Shown piece after piece: positions 17,817 through 26,119 of a stretch of 40,666 bases of DNA. The stretch spans positions 1 through 40,666 of the forward strand of contig JAKUQA010000012.1 of the NCBI GenBank assembly GCA_022450525.1. The letters are read 5' to 3'. How positions within the stretch are numbered: the stretch's first letter is position 1; every line of letters begins with the position of its first letter. The position numbers and the translations under genes were made by a program. This DNA is from Dehalococcoidia bacterium (GTDB lineage Bacteria > Chloroflexota > Dehalococcoidia > Lucifugimonadales > UBA6952). The notes beneath the pieces were generated by a model. That model worked only from the letters and a program-made list of their open reading frames with translations. It made no database searches and had not been told where the DNA came from.

Positions 17817-18245
17817 ATGAAACAAATGAAACTTCTTTTATCTACAATAATTCTTTCACTGTTTGTTATTGCCTGTGGAGGTTCTAGCGATTCATCACAA
17901 GCAGATGGTTCAACAGCTATTGCATTAGGGCAATTTGGAAAAGACACTTCCCTTACAGTAGAGACTTCTGAAGTATTAGAACTAACTATGTCGAGTGAAG
18001 GTTTGTCTCCACAAAATTTTGATATTAAAGTCGGACAAGGGTATGTACTTCAAGTTACTAATAATACCACTAGACCACGCTTTATCATTGCTTATCGACA
18101 CGGTATTAATCAAGTTGTTCCTCCTGGAGAAACAATAACAACCGCACCATTTTCAGATCAAGAAGTTGGTTTTGTGGAACAAGGACGAGAGCAATCTCGT
18201 GGATCACAAAAAAAATGGCAATTTACTTTAACTGTTGTTGAATAA
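17817..18245 (+). CDS. Cupredoxin-like lipoprotein without copper ligands
   Basis: A 142-residue lipoprotein. The start is the ATG at 17817, ten bases behind a strong GGGAGG; an in-frame ATG at 17799 lies upstream of that site and is unlikely. The signal peptide ends in the lipobox LFVIAC (Cys20), followed by a Gly/Ser linker. The mature part is beta-rich, and SEGLSPQNFDIKVGQGYVLQ then VTNNTTRPRFIIAYR resemble the first strands of a cupredoxin. It has no cysteine after the lipobox, no methionine in the right place and one His, so a type 1 copper site is not possible. Its immediate downstream neighbour is a related protein that does have such ligands. Role unknown; it may scaffold or chaperone the second protein. 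Confidence 0.7.
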   Translation: MKQMKLLLSTIILSLFVIACGGSSDSSQADGSTAIALGQFGKDTSLTVETSEVLELTMSSEGLSPQNFDIKVGQGYVLQVTNNTTRPRFIIAYRHGINQVVPPGETITTAPFSDQEVGFVEQGREQSRGSQKKWQFTLTVVE

Positions 18246-18247
18246 TA

Positions 18248-18273
18248 AATAATAATTTGTACAAATTATTATT
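18248..18273. repeat. 26-base perfect palindrome over the lipoprotein gene junction
   Basis: Two 13-base arms (AATAATAATTTGT and its exact complement) meet with no spacer. The element starts three bases after one stop codon and covers the TTG start of the next gene (18257-18259). As RNA it could fold to an 11-pair stem with a GUAC loop that hides the start codon; as DNA it could be an operator. Part of the symmetry comes from TAA/TTA repeats, and the right arm is coding. Confidence 0.6.
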
Positions 18274-18790
18274 ATTAATATCATTAATATTTATTTCATG
18301 TACTACATCTGAAAACGAAAGACCGTTCAGTAAAAACATAGACCCTCTGCACAAACCAGTTGCTAGTAGACCTGCACCTGATACAGTTGTTGTACTAGAT
18401 TTAGAAAACAGATATGAATTTGACCTTATACCTCGATCAATTAATGGTTTTGATGTTGAATTTAATAACGTAAGTGATGACAACGTTGATGAACCTTTAT
18501 ATTTAAAAACAGGTAGAGTTAGATTTGTTATTAAAAATACAGGTACTATTTCCCATAATTTGCGTATTCAAAACTATAAAGAAGACCCAATGGAACCAAC
18601 TACTTTTGATATGTCTGTTCCCTCAGTAAATGACTTTTTACTTCCCGGTGAATCAACAGAATTTGAATTAAATATGTCGACAGGTAAATTCATGTTAACC
18701 TGCGCGATAACCAATCATGATGAAAGAGGTATGTTCCGACCTTTGATTATACACCCGGATACTGTACACCCAGATTTATTGTTAAAGTAA
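18257..18790 (+). CDS. Cupredoxin-like lipoprotein with predicted type 1 copper site
   Basis: A 177-residue lipoprotein whose signal peptide runs MYKLLLLISLIFISC (lipid-bearing Cys15). The mature domain carries a cupredoxin pattern: SHNL with His100, then FMLTCAITNHDERGM with Cys149, His154 and Met159. These are the Cys-His-Met loop and the distant His that hold copper in plastocyanin and azurin, with four residues between Cys and His as in azurin. An electron-carrier role at the outer face of the membrane is likely, partner unknown. The only start that fits is TTG at 18257 (or a non-standard ATA/ATT): an in-frame TGA lies at 18239. There is no Shine-Dalgarno site and the TTG lies in a 26-base palindrome, so expression may depend on coupling to the preceding gene. 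Confidence 0.78.
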   Translation: MYKLLLLISLIFISCTTSENERPFSKNIDPLHKPVASRPAPDTVVVLDLENRYEFDLIPRSINGFDVEFNNVSDDNVDEPLYLKTGRVRFVIKNTGTISHNLRIQNYKEDPMEPTTFDMSVPSVNDFLLPGESTEFELNMSTGKFMLTCAITNHDERGMFRPLIIHPDTVHPDLLLK

Positions 18791-18893
18791 AATTAGATAT
18801 ATATTTATAATTACTTTTGTTGTATATCCTATTTAGATTGTGATAAAATTCTCATAATGTAACTCACAAAGAATTCATAGAACGGGGAATTGT

Positions 18894-19382
18894 TTGGAAC
18901 CTATAACAAATAATTCAGATTTAGAAACACAGATAAACAATGCAATTGAAAATAATTTATCTGGCAGAATGACTATTTTAGCAGCACTACTTGCTGTTCA
19001 AGATGATATTGGATATATACCTCAAAAAGCTTTAGAAATAGTTTCTGAGTTGAATACTACTACTGTAAATGATGTATGGGGTGTTGCATCCTTTTACCCA
19101 AATTTTAGATTTGACCCTCCAACAGAACATACCATTGAAATTTGTTGGGGACCTTCATGTCATATAACAGGCGCACAAGATATAATAAAAAGTTGCCTAA
19201 CAGAACTTAATCTTGAGACAGAAGGCGATACTAATGATGGTTTTATAAACTTCAAATTTAATACTTGCTTAGCCGCATGTGCCCAAAGTCCAGTAGGCAG
19301 TGTAGATCACAAAATAATTGGACGGTTAAATAAAAAGAAAATTATTGATTTAATAAACAACCTTAAAAGTCAAAAGAAATAA
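18894..19382 (+). CDS. nuoE: NuoE-like [2Fe-2S] subunit (24 kDa type)
   Basis: A 162-residue thioredoxin-like ferredoxin subunit. After an N-terminal helical part (GRMTILAALLAVQDDIGYIP, then VWGVASFYPNFRF), the cluster cysteines are all present as CWGPSC (Cys84, Cys89) and CLAACAQSP (Cys125, Cys129). The homologues are the N1a-cluster subunit of complex I and the gamma subunits of NAD-linked formate dehydrogenases and hydrogenases. The start is TTG behind GGGGA; no ATG gives a full domain. It is followed after three bases by nuoF, and the three-gene set lacks the membrane and connecting subunits of complex I, so whether it is the NADH module of a split complex I or part of a soluble oxidoreductase is open. 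Confidence 0.88.
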   Translation: MEPITNNSDLETQINNAIENNLSGRMTILAALLAVQDDIGYIPQKALEIVSELNTTTVNDVWGVASFYPNFRFDPPTEHTIEICWGPSCHITGAQDIIKSCLTELNLETEGDTNDGFINFKFNTCLAACAQSPVGSVDHKIIGRLNKKKIIDLINNLKSQKK

Positions 19383-19385
19383 ACT

Positions 19386-21086
19386 ATGCAGAAATTTACT
19401 GATTTAAAAAACAAAGCAGATCAAGAATATAATACCTTGCTCACTAAACCACGAATTCGAATTGGTACAGATATTTCAGGAGTTGCTGCAGGTTCTATTG
19501 AAATAAGTAATGAATTATCAAAGCACATTTCTGAACATAACCTTGATATCACTTTGTCCCATGTTGGAGGATTCGGTTTATCCTTTGCTGAACCGCTGAT
19601 TGATATTCAAATGCCCGATGGTTCTCGTGTTTTTTACTCAAATGTTACAGTTGATAATGTTGGTAAAATTGTACAAAACCATTTAATAAACGGGAATCCA
19701 GTTTATGATTTAGCCTTTGCATATTCTGGAAATCTAACAAATACAAATAACACTCCTGAATTTTATCAATTGCCAGAAAACAAGCTTCAAAAAAAAGTAC
19801 TCACAGAAAATTTTGGTGAAATTGACCCAACTGATATCTATGAATACATTGCCAATGATGGCTACTCAGCTCTTGCCAAAGCATTATTTCAAATGGAAGC
19901 TGATAATGTACACAAAGAAATACTAGACTCGAAACTTCGTGGTCGAGGTGGCGCAGCATTTCCCACTGGGGTAAAACTCGGCTTTTTAAAAGGCTCCGAA
20001 GCAAAAGAAAAATATATTCTATGTAATTGTGAAGAAGGTGATCCCGGAGCATGGAATGACAAGGCGATACTTGAAAGCGATCCTCATCGATTAGTTGAAG
20101 GATTAATTTTAGCTGCTATAGCTACTAATGCATCGAATGGAATAATTTTTATTAGACATGGCAATGATATCCCCATTGATAGAACTAAAGCTGCTATAAA
20201 ATCAGCTTATGAAAATGGATTGCTTGGTCAAAATATATTAGGTTCAGAATTTACTTTTGATGCAGAAGTTGTACTTGTCGGCGAATCATACGTTGCTGGA
20301 GAAGAAACAGCTTTAATGGAAGCTGTTGAAGGGAAACGTGCTATGCCACGATACAAACCTCCTTTTCCTGCAGCTTTTGGGGTTTGGGGGCACCCGAGTA
20401 ACATTAATAATATTAAAACAATCGCAAATTTACCCTCCATAATTTCCAAAGGTAGTTCTTGGTTCACTTCAATAGGAACCGAGACAAGCACAGGAACAGC
20501 CATTTTGTGTCTTTCTGGTAATATAAATAAACCAGGCCTATATGAAATTGAAATGGGAACAACAATTAGATCTGTAATAGAAGATATTTGTGATGGAATT
20601 CCTAATAATAAAGAATTAAAATTACTACAAACTGGCGGTCCTTTGGGTGGTGTTCTTAATTCAAGTAAGTTAGATACATCTATAGATTTTGACTCAATGG
20701 CTAAGGCTGGTGCGATACTAGGTTCAGGAGGGATTATCGTTGCTGATCAAGATGTGGATGTAATAGATTTAACACGTATGTTAATAGCATTTTGTCAATT
20801 TGAATCGTGCGGAAAATGCTTTCCATGTCGATTAGGTAATTCACATTTGTTAGAAATACTTAATCGTATATGTGGTAAAACATCCACAGAGTCAGATATA
20901 GAATTAATGAGAAAAGTTGGTACAAATATGCAACAAGGATCACTTTGTGGTCATGGACAGTTAGGATTTAACCCTATTAAATCTGCACTAGAATATTTTA
21001 AAGATGATTTTGATTTAGCACTAGATACATCTATAAGTGTACCCAACGTAACAATTAATATACCTACAAGAGCTAATCGGTATTAA
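19386..21086 (+). CDS. nuoF: NuoF-like NADH-binding subunit with a degenerate N-terminal ferredoxin domain
   Basis: A 566-residue flavoprotein. Residues about 20-115 are a thioredoxin-like domain of the kind fused to NuoF in hydrogenases and formate dehydrogenases, but its four cluster cysteines are gone: RIGTDISGVAAG and HVGGFGLSFAEP carry Thr, Ile, Gly and Ser/Ala where Cys is expected. The core is intact: RGRGGAAFPTG (185-195), ILCNCEEGDPGAW (211-223) for NADH and FMN, then PPFPAAFGVWGHPSNINN. The C-terminal [4Fe-4S] motif ESCGKCFPC (Cys475, 478, 481) with Cys521 is complete. It should oxidise or reduce NAD and pass electrons to the following NuoG-like subunit. Start and stop lie 3 and 12 bases from the neighbouring genes. 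Confidence 0.92.
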   Translation: MQKFTDLKNKADQEYNTLLTKPRIRIGTDISGVAAGSIEISNELSKHISEHNLDITLSHVGGFGLSFAEPLIDIQMPDGSRVFYSNVTVDNVGKIVQNHLINGNPVYDLAFAYSGNLTNTNNTPEFYQLPENKLQKKVLTENFGEIDPTDIYEYIANDGYSALAKALFQMEADNVHKEILDSKLRGRGGAAFPTGVKLGFLKGSEAKEKYILCNCEEGDPGAWNDKAILESDPHRLVEGLILAAIATNASNGIIFIRHGNDIPIDRTKAAIKSAYENGLLGQNILGSEFTFDAEVVLVGESYVAGEETALMEAVEGKRAMPRYKPPFPAAFGVWGHPSNINNIKTIANLPSIISKGSSWFTSIGTETSTGTAILCLSGNINKPGLYEIEMGTTIRSVIEDICDGIPNNKELKLLQTGGPLGGVLNSSKLDTSIDFDSMAKAGAILGSGGIIVADQDVDVIDLTRMLIAFCQFESCGKCFPCRLGNSHLLEILNRICGKTSTESDIELMRKVGTNMQQGSLCGHGQLGFNPIKSALEYFKDDFDLALDTSISVPNVTINIPTRANRY

Positions 21087-21098
21087 ACGGAGAACATA

Positions 21099-23873
21099 AT
21101 GGTAGCAAATGGTCAAGAAATAAACATTACAGTAGATGGGAAAAAAATTACTACTTCCCCTGATAAAACTGTTCTTGAAGCAGCCTTGGAATCACAGATA
21201 TATATTCCTTACTTATGTTACCACCCAGGAATGAAACCTTTTGCTGCTTGTAGAATGTGTATGGTACGAGAAGAAGTCGAAATGGAAGTAGATCAAGATG
21301 GTCAAAAAGTAAAACAAAAAGTATTAAGACCAGCAACAGCATCATGCGCCTTACCTGTACGTGACGGAATGGTAATTAAATCCAATACTGATGAAATAAG
21401 AGAACTACAAACAGACATAATGGAAATGGTTATTGCTGAGCATCCTCATGGATGTCTTACCTGCCATAGAATAGATTTATGTGGACCTGGGGATATCTGT
21501 TTACGCCACGTATCTGTTAATGATAGATGTGTTACATGTCCAAAAAATGAAAGATGTGAGCTGAAAGATACAGTTAGATTTTTAGGTATGGATATTAATT
21601 CTCCCTTAAATTACCAAACAAGGAATCTTCCAGTTGAAAATGGCGATCCATTTTATGATCGTGACTATAATTTATGTATTGTTTGCGCAAGATGCGTGCG
21701 AGTTTGTGAAGAAGTTAGAGGAGATAGTGCAATTACTTTTCTTGAAAGGGCAGGGCAATCTCTTGTAGGTACGAGCAACGGAACTAGTCTCATGCAATCA
21801 GGATGTGAATTTTGTGGAGCCTGTATTGATGTATGCCCAGTGGGAGCTTTAGTTGAAACAGATAATAAGTGGGAAAAGTCTACAAATGTCGAAAAAACTA
21901 TTTGTAACTTATGCCCAGTTGGATGCCAAATTAACCTCGAATTTAATAGTCGCGATAAAATGATTCGTGCAATTCCAGAATTAAATTCACCGGTTAATAA
22001 GGGCCAAGCCTGTTTCCGTGGAAAATTTGGATCTTCATATATGAATACAAAAAGAAACACAAATCCCAAAATTAGAGTTGACCAAAAACTAACTGACATT
22101 TCATTACAATCAATTACCGAAGAGATTGCAAATAACATTTCAACTATGAAACCTGATGAAACTGCAGTTCTAGTTGCGCCTAATATTTCAAATGAATCTG
22201 CGTATATTGTTCAAAAATTTGCTAGATCCGTTCTCAAAACCAATAATATTTTAAGTGATACTGATAACTCATCAGTATCTATTGTTCCTTTAATTAATAG
22301 AATTGGTTTTGCCGGCGCAACAAATGATATTTGGAATATAGAAAATACAGATACAATCATACTGTTAAACGCTAATATTACCGAAGAATATAATATATTA
22401 GGAATTCCTATAAAAAATGCACAACGTAAAGGTGCGAATGTTATTACAATAGATACTAGAGAAACAGAATCTTCATCTATTGCTAACACTTGGATAAGAC
22501 CAAAACCAGGTTCAGACTTAATTCTACTTCACTCAATAATTAATTCTTTAATTACGACAAAATCTGATCGATCAAACTTTTTTGACGGAATCAATCCAGA
22601 AGACTATACAAACTCGTTGATTGGCAATATAGAAGAACTAACAGGTGTTTCAGAACTTGCGATTCAAGATATTGTTGAAAAAATCAATAATTCAGGCTCT
22701 GTATCTTTATTATATAGCTCAGATAACATCCCATTTAACAATTTAGAACAATATGTTGATATGATTATCGACCTATCGATCCTTTCAGAAAATATATTTA
22801 CTCAAGAAGGAGGACTTTATCCTTTATCTCAAGGTAGTAATCAACAAGGTTTAATTGATATGGGATGCAGATCTGAAGTACTACCGGGACATACTCTATC
22901 AATAAATCAAAACCCTGATTTGGGTGAATTTAATTACACTGAATTTTCTAATCTATTCAAAACTGGGAAATTAAAAAATATTTTTATAATTGGAGATATA
23001 GAATCATTTTCAAATGACCATATCCTTTTTCAGAAATCCAATAAAGATTCTATCGATTATATATATCTTTTATCACCTACATATTCAGATAAATTGCAAG
23101 AAATTTCTCAATATATAATACCAACAAACTTACATACTGAAGAAATAGGGACATTCACTAATTTAGAAAAGAAAGTTCAAATATCTGATAATATTGTAAA
23201 ATCTTCTCCAGACTTGAACCCAATTTGGAAAACATTGTGCAATATAGCAAAACATTGTGGGGCAACTGAATTTAACTTTAATTCTTCTTCAGAAGTTATG
23301 AGTGAAATATCAAATGTAGTTTTTCAATATAAAGATATATCCCATCAAAAATTGAATTCCAATGCTAAGGTTATACTAAAACCTCAAGAAGATAACCCTT
23401 TACCTACTCAGCTTTTGCATTCAGAACGTATTTTAATTGGGATGTTTTGGGCACATGACATCGATCTTCAATCACTTAAAATCAGATCTTTACCACAAAT
23501 GACCGTAAATCATCAAGATAACTCATCATTAATTTTAATTCCAGGAAGAGTGCTATTTATTGAAGGCACTGAAATTGAAACAAATGCTGTTACAAATAAA
23601 AATACTGTAATAAACAATAAAATACTTACAATTTCATATAACGACGCTGCAAATCTCTCTTTGATTGATGGAGATAAAGTAAATATCACAAATAAATCTA
23701 TTTCTACAACAGCACAAGTGAAAATCGATGCTAAATGGCATGAAGGATTCGTGTCATGTACAGATCTATTTGCAGAATATATGTCAGTTTTAGAAGAAGA
23801 TAAATCTTTCTATCCAATGCTAAAGCCTGGTAAATTAAATTACCAAGCAGTGTCGATAAGTAAGGCTAATTAA
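21099..23873 (+). CDS. nuoG: NuoG / formate dehydrogenase alpha-like iron-sulfur subunit, molybdenum site degenerate
   Basis: A 924-residue electron-transfer subunit. In order: an N-terminal [2Fe-2S] ferredoxin (Cys40, 51, 54, 83); a His/Cys cluster region that holds two CxxCx5C groups (Cys119, 122, 128 and Cys144, 147, 153) instead of one; two ferredoxin [4Fe-4S] motifs (Cys193-203, Cys236-246); the Mo-bis-MGD-type [4Fe-4S] site (Cys269, 272, 276, 305); and a molybdopterin oxidoreductase domain to the end. Where formate dehydrogenases have their Cys/Sec-His pair, this protein reads TNNILSDTDNSSVSI (381-395), with no Cys or Sec. Catalysis on formate is therefore unlikely and a NuoG-like relay role more likely. 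A GGAG site precedes the ATG. Confidence 0.88.
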   Translation: MVANGQEINITVDGKKITTSPDKTVLEAALESQIYIPYLCYHPGMKPFAACRMCMVREEVEMEVDQDGQKVKQKVLRPATASCALPVRDGMVIKSNTDEIRELQTDIMEMVIAEHPHGCLTCHRIDLCGPGDICLRHVSVNDRCVTCPKNERCELKDTVRFLGMDINSPLNYQTRNLPVENGDPFYDRDYNLCIVCARCVRVCEEVRGDSAITFLERAGQSLVGTSNGTSLMQSGCEFCGACIDVCPVGALVETDNKWEKSTNVEKTICNLCPVGCQINLEFNSRDKMIRAIPELNSPVNKGQACFRGKFGSSYMNTKRNTNPKIRVDQKLTDISLQSITEEIANNISTMKPDETAVLVAPNISNESAYIVQKFARSVLKTNNILSDTDNSSVSIVPLINRIGFAGATNDIWNIENTDTIILLNANITEEYNILGIPIKNAQRKGANVITIDTRETESSSIANTWIRPKPGSDLILLHSIINSLITTKSDRSNFFDGINPEDYTNSLIGNIEELTGVSELAIQDIVEKINNSGSVSLLYSSDNIPFNNLEQYVDMIIDLSILSENIFTQEGGLYPLSQGSNQQGLIDMGCRSEVLPGHTLSINQNPDLGEFNYTEFSNLFKTGKLKNIFIIGDIESFSNDHILFQKSNKDSIDYIYLLSPTYSDKLQEISQYIIPTNLHTEEIGTFTNLEKKVQISDNIVKSSPDLNPIWKTLCNIAKHCGATEFNFNSSSEVMSEISNVVFQYKDISHQKLNSNAKVILKPQEDNPLPTQLLHSERILIGMFWAHDIDLQSLKIRSLPQMTVNHQDNSSLILIPGRVLFIEGTEIETNAVTNKNTVINNKILTISYNDAANLSLIDGDKVNITNKSISTTAQVKIDAKWHEGFVSCTDLFAEYMSVLEEDKSFYPMLKPGKLNYQAVSISKAN

Positions 23874-23885
23874 GTATACAAAGTT

Positions 23886-24509
23886 ATGAACTGGATTATC
23901 ATTAGACATGCTGAAAGCAATTGGAATAAAAAGGGTATCTTTCAAGGACAAAAAAACCCTAAATTAAGTTCCAATGGTTTAATACAAGCCTCTAAAATCC
24001 ATCTTGGATTAAAAGGTTTATCACTTGACTATATATATTCAAGTGATTTAGAAAGAGCAAAAAAAACAGCTGAGATTCTAAATAATTCACTGCGTTTACC
24101 CATTGAAATAACCGATAATATTCGTGAAATTGGATTTGGAGAATGGGAAGGGTTAAAAAGAAATGAAGTTCAGACTAAATATCCCTATGAATATAATCAA
24201 TGGATACGTAATGGTTTAATTCTAGATAAAATAAAAGATGCAGAAACATTAGATCATCTTACAACAAGACTTACACAATTTATTGCCGACGTTAAATTAA
24301 GACATACTGACGAAAAAAATATAGTTGTAGTTTCTCATGGTGGTACTATCAGAATATTAGCAAAAATGCTATTGGGTTTAACAATTGAACAACCGATCTC
24401 TATGTCCACTAACAACACAGGAATTTCAATTATAGAATGCCCACTTACTAAAAATGATAGTAGGCCTACAATACATCATTGGAACCAAATTCATCATCTT
24501 TTGACTTAA
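23886..24509 (+). CDS. Histidine phosphatase family protein (phosphoglycerate mutase-like)
   Basis: A 207-residue cytosolic phosphatase of the branch 1 histidine phosphatase superfamily. IIRHAESNWN at the start carries the phospho-accepting His8 and Arg7; YSSDLERAKKTAEIL has the second arginine region; EIGFGEWEG (81-89) supplies the acid Glu86; and VVVSHGGTIRIL carries His151. It lacks the extra segments of cofactor-dependent phosphoglycerate mutase and is closer to GpmB/CobC-like phosphatases, such as alpha-ribazole phosphatase, or to general phosphatases. It starts 12 bases after nuoG and so is probably in the same transcript, but no functional tie is obvious. Confidence 0.88.
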   Translation: MNWIIIRHAESNWNKKGIFQGQKNPKLSSNGLIQASKIHLGLKGLSLDYIYSSDLERAKKTAEILNNSLRLPIEITDNIREIGFGEWEGLKRNEVQTKYPYEYNQWIRNGLILDKIKDAETLDHLTTRLTQFIADVKLRHTDEKNIVVVSHGGTIRILAKMLLGLTIEQPISMSTNNTGISIIECPLTKNDSRPTIHHWNQIHHLLT

Positions 24510-24545
24510 GATGTATTTGATCATTTTCTCTGCTAAACTCATTAA

Positions 24546-25319
24546 ATGAAATATATATATATCAGTTTATTATTAATTATTTTGACATTAGGAATTGCTT
24601 GTAATAGATCAGATCATGATACATTAGAAGTATATGCTGCCTCTTCATTATCAGACGTTTTAAATGAATTGATCGAAGAATATCAGAAGATATCGCCCCA
24701 TGATATTTCGATTTCATATGCAGGATCTTCTACACTCAGGCAACAAATTCAATATGGAGCAACTCCTAATATATTTATTTCTGCAGATGAAATACAGTTT
24801 GTAAAAACACAAGAATTGAATTTATTAGACAGAACAACATATGAACTTGCAGAGAATAAATTGGCTATAATTACCAATAAAAAGCACATATCGACACTCC
24901 AAGATATCATCCAAAATGACATATCAATTGCTGTCGGTATGAGAGAGGTGCCAATTGGTAATTACACTAATCAGCTACTATTAAATATTAACGAAGAAAA
25001 TATATACGGAAATAATTATTCTGACCTATTTAATATAAACGTTGTTTCAAAAGAACGTAATGTTAAAATGGTAGCTTCCAAGGTCTTATTAAAAGAGATA
25101 GATGTAGCTGTTGTATATGAAACAGACTATATATCAATAGATAATAACCAAATATATAAAATTAATATTCCAACAAATATAAATATACTAACTTCTATAT
25201 ATGCTGGAATAGTTAAAGAGTCGTCAAACCGTAATCTTTCCAAAGAATTTTTAAACTATATTTCGAGTGAAAAAGTAAAACATATATGGATTAAACATGG
25301 CTTTATTATCACAGATTGA
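24546..25319 (+). CDS. modA: Molybdate/tungstate ABC transporter, substrate-binding lipoprotein
   Basis: A 257-residue lipoprotein with signal peptide ending LTLGIAC (Cys19). The mature part shows the ModA hallmarks: VYAASSLSDVLNELIEEYQ, then SYAGSSTLRQQIQYGATPNI, FISADEIQFV, and late IDVAVVYETDYIS, which corresponds to the GEADAGIVYxTDA strand. The serines in AASS and AGSS are the expected oxyanion contacts. Molybdate and tungstate binders cannot be told apart by eye. It overlaps or abuts the permease gene. Supply of Mo or W would fit molybdopterin enzymes elsewhere, because the NuoG-like neighbour seems to lack a metal ligand. Confidence 0.87.
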   Translation: MKYIYISLLLIILTLGIACNRSDHDTLEVYAASSLSDVLNELIEEYQKISPHDISISYAGSSTLRQQIQYGATPNIFISADEIQFVKTQELNLLDRTTYELAENKLAIITNKKHISTLQDIIQNDISIAVGMREVPIGNYTNQLLLNINEENIYGNNYSDLFNINVVSKERNVKMVASKVLLKEIDVAVVYETDYISIDNNQIYKINIPTNINILTSIYAGIVKESSNRNLSKEFLNYISSEKVKHIWIKHGFIITD

Positions 25320-25327
25320 GACCACTA

Positions 25328-26119
25328 ATGAATAAAAACATATCAACATATTTCCAAAATATTAAATACATAACACTGATTATTTATATTAGTTTCATAT
25401 TACTACCAATAGGGATTTTATTATTCAATGCATTTAGTAATAATAATCTAATAAATGCATTGAATAATCCAATTGTAACCTCGGCATTATTCCTTTCACT
25501 AATTACAAGTTTAATTGCTATAACAATTGTAATTGTCATTGGTATACCTGTAGCTCATATAATTACTAAAAGTAATTCTAGATTCATTAAATATGTCGAC
25601 TATACAATAGAATTACCAATTATACTTCCTCCTGTTGTTGTTGGATTTGCAATGCTAATGACTTTTGGGAGGAACGGTCCAGTAGGGAAGTACTTTATGG
25701 ATTTTGGCGTGTCAATTCCGTTTACCACAATTGCAGTTATATTAGCTCAGATTTTCGTGGCTTTCCCATTTTTTCTTAGGTCTGTTCGTTTAGGTCTTAG
25801 TAACATTAATACTGACTTTGAAGATATTGGCAGTAGTTTAGGACTAAATCCATTAAAAAGGTTTTTCTATATAAATTTACCTCTTGCCTGGAAATCAATA
25901 ATCAATGGAGCTGCTTTAGGTTGGGCACGAGCCATCTCCGAATTTGGTGCAACTTTAGTATTTGCTGGGAATTTAACAGGAGAAACCCAAACTATGCCTT
26001 TAGCTATCATTTCTACTATGGAGTCAGATTTTGAACTAGGGATAACGCTATCAGCTATCCTTATTCTGATATCAACATTAGTATTAATACTACTTGCAAG
26101 ACTGAGGCATTATACTTAA
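25328..26119 (+). CDS. modB: Molybdate/tungstate ABC transporter permease
   Basis: A 263-residue permease with about five or six membrane helices. The C-terminal docking loop FEDIGSSLGLNPLKRFFYINLP and the following WARAISEFGATLVFAGNLTGETQTMP closely match ModB, as does the early PIILPPVVVGFAML. An in-frame TTG at 25316 overlaps the modA stop codon, but the ATG at 25328 lies seven bases behind a GAG and is the likelier start. No modC ATPase follows: the next gene is convergent and overlaps the stop by four bases. The ATPase must come from elsewhere or be shared with another importer. Confidence 0.87.
   Translation: MNKNISTYFQNIKYITLIIYISFILLPIGILLFNAFSNNNLINALNNPIVTSALFLSLITSLIAITIVIVIGIPVAHIITKSNSRFIKYVDYTIELPIILPPVVVGFAMLMTFGRNGPVGKYFMDFGVSIPFTTIAVILAQIFVAFPFFLRSVRLGLSNINTDFEDIGSSLGLNPLKRFFYINLPLAWKSIINGAALGWARAISEFGATLVFAGNLTGETQTMPLAIISTMESDFELGITLSAILILISTLVLILLARLRHYT

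Noticed and set aside
18791-18893. Promoter ahead of nuoE
   Set aside because: TTGTTG, TTGTGA and CATAAT occur but at no acceptable spacing; the genes may be read from the lipoprotein promoter.
21099-23873. Active NAD-linked formate dehydrogenase with the upstream nuoE/nuoF-like genes
   Set aside because: No Cys or Sec at the active-site loop; a NuoG-like electron relay fits better. Left open in the findings.
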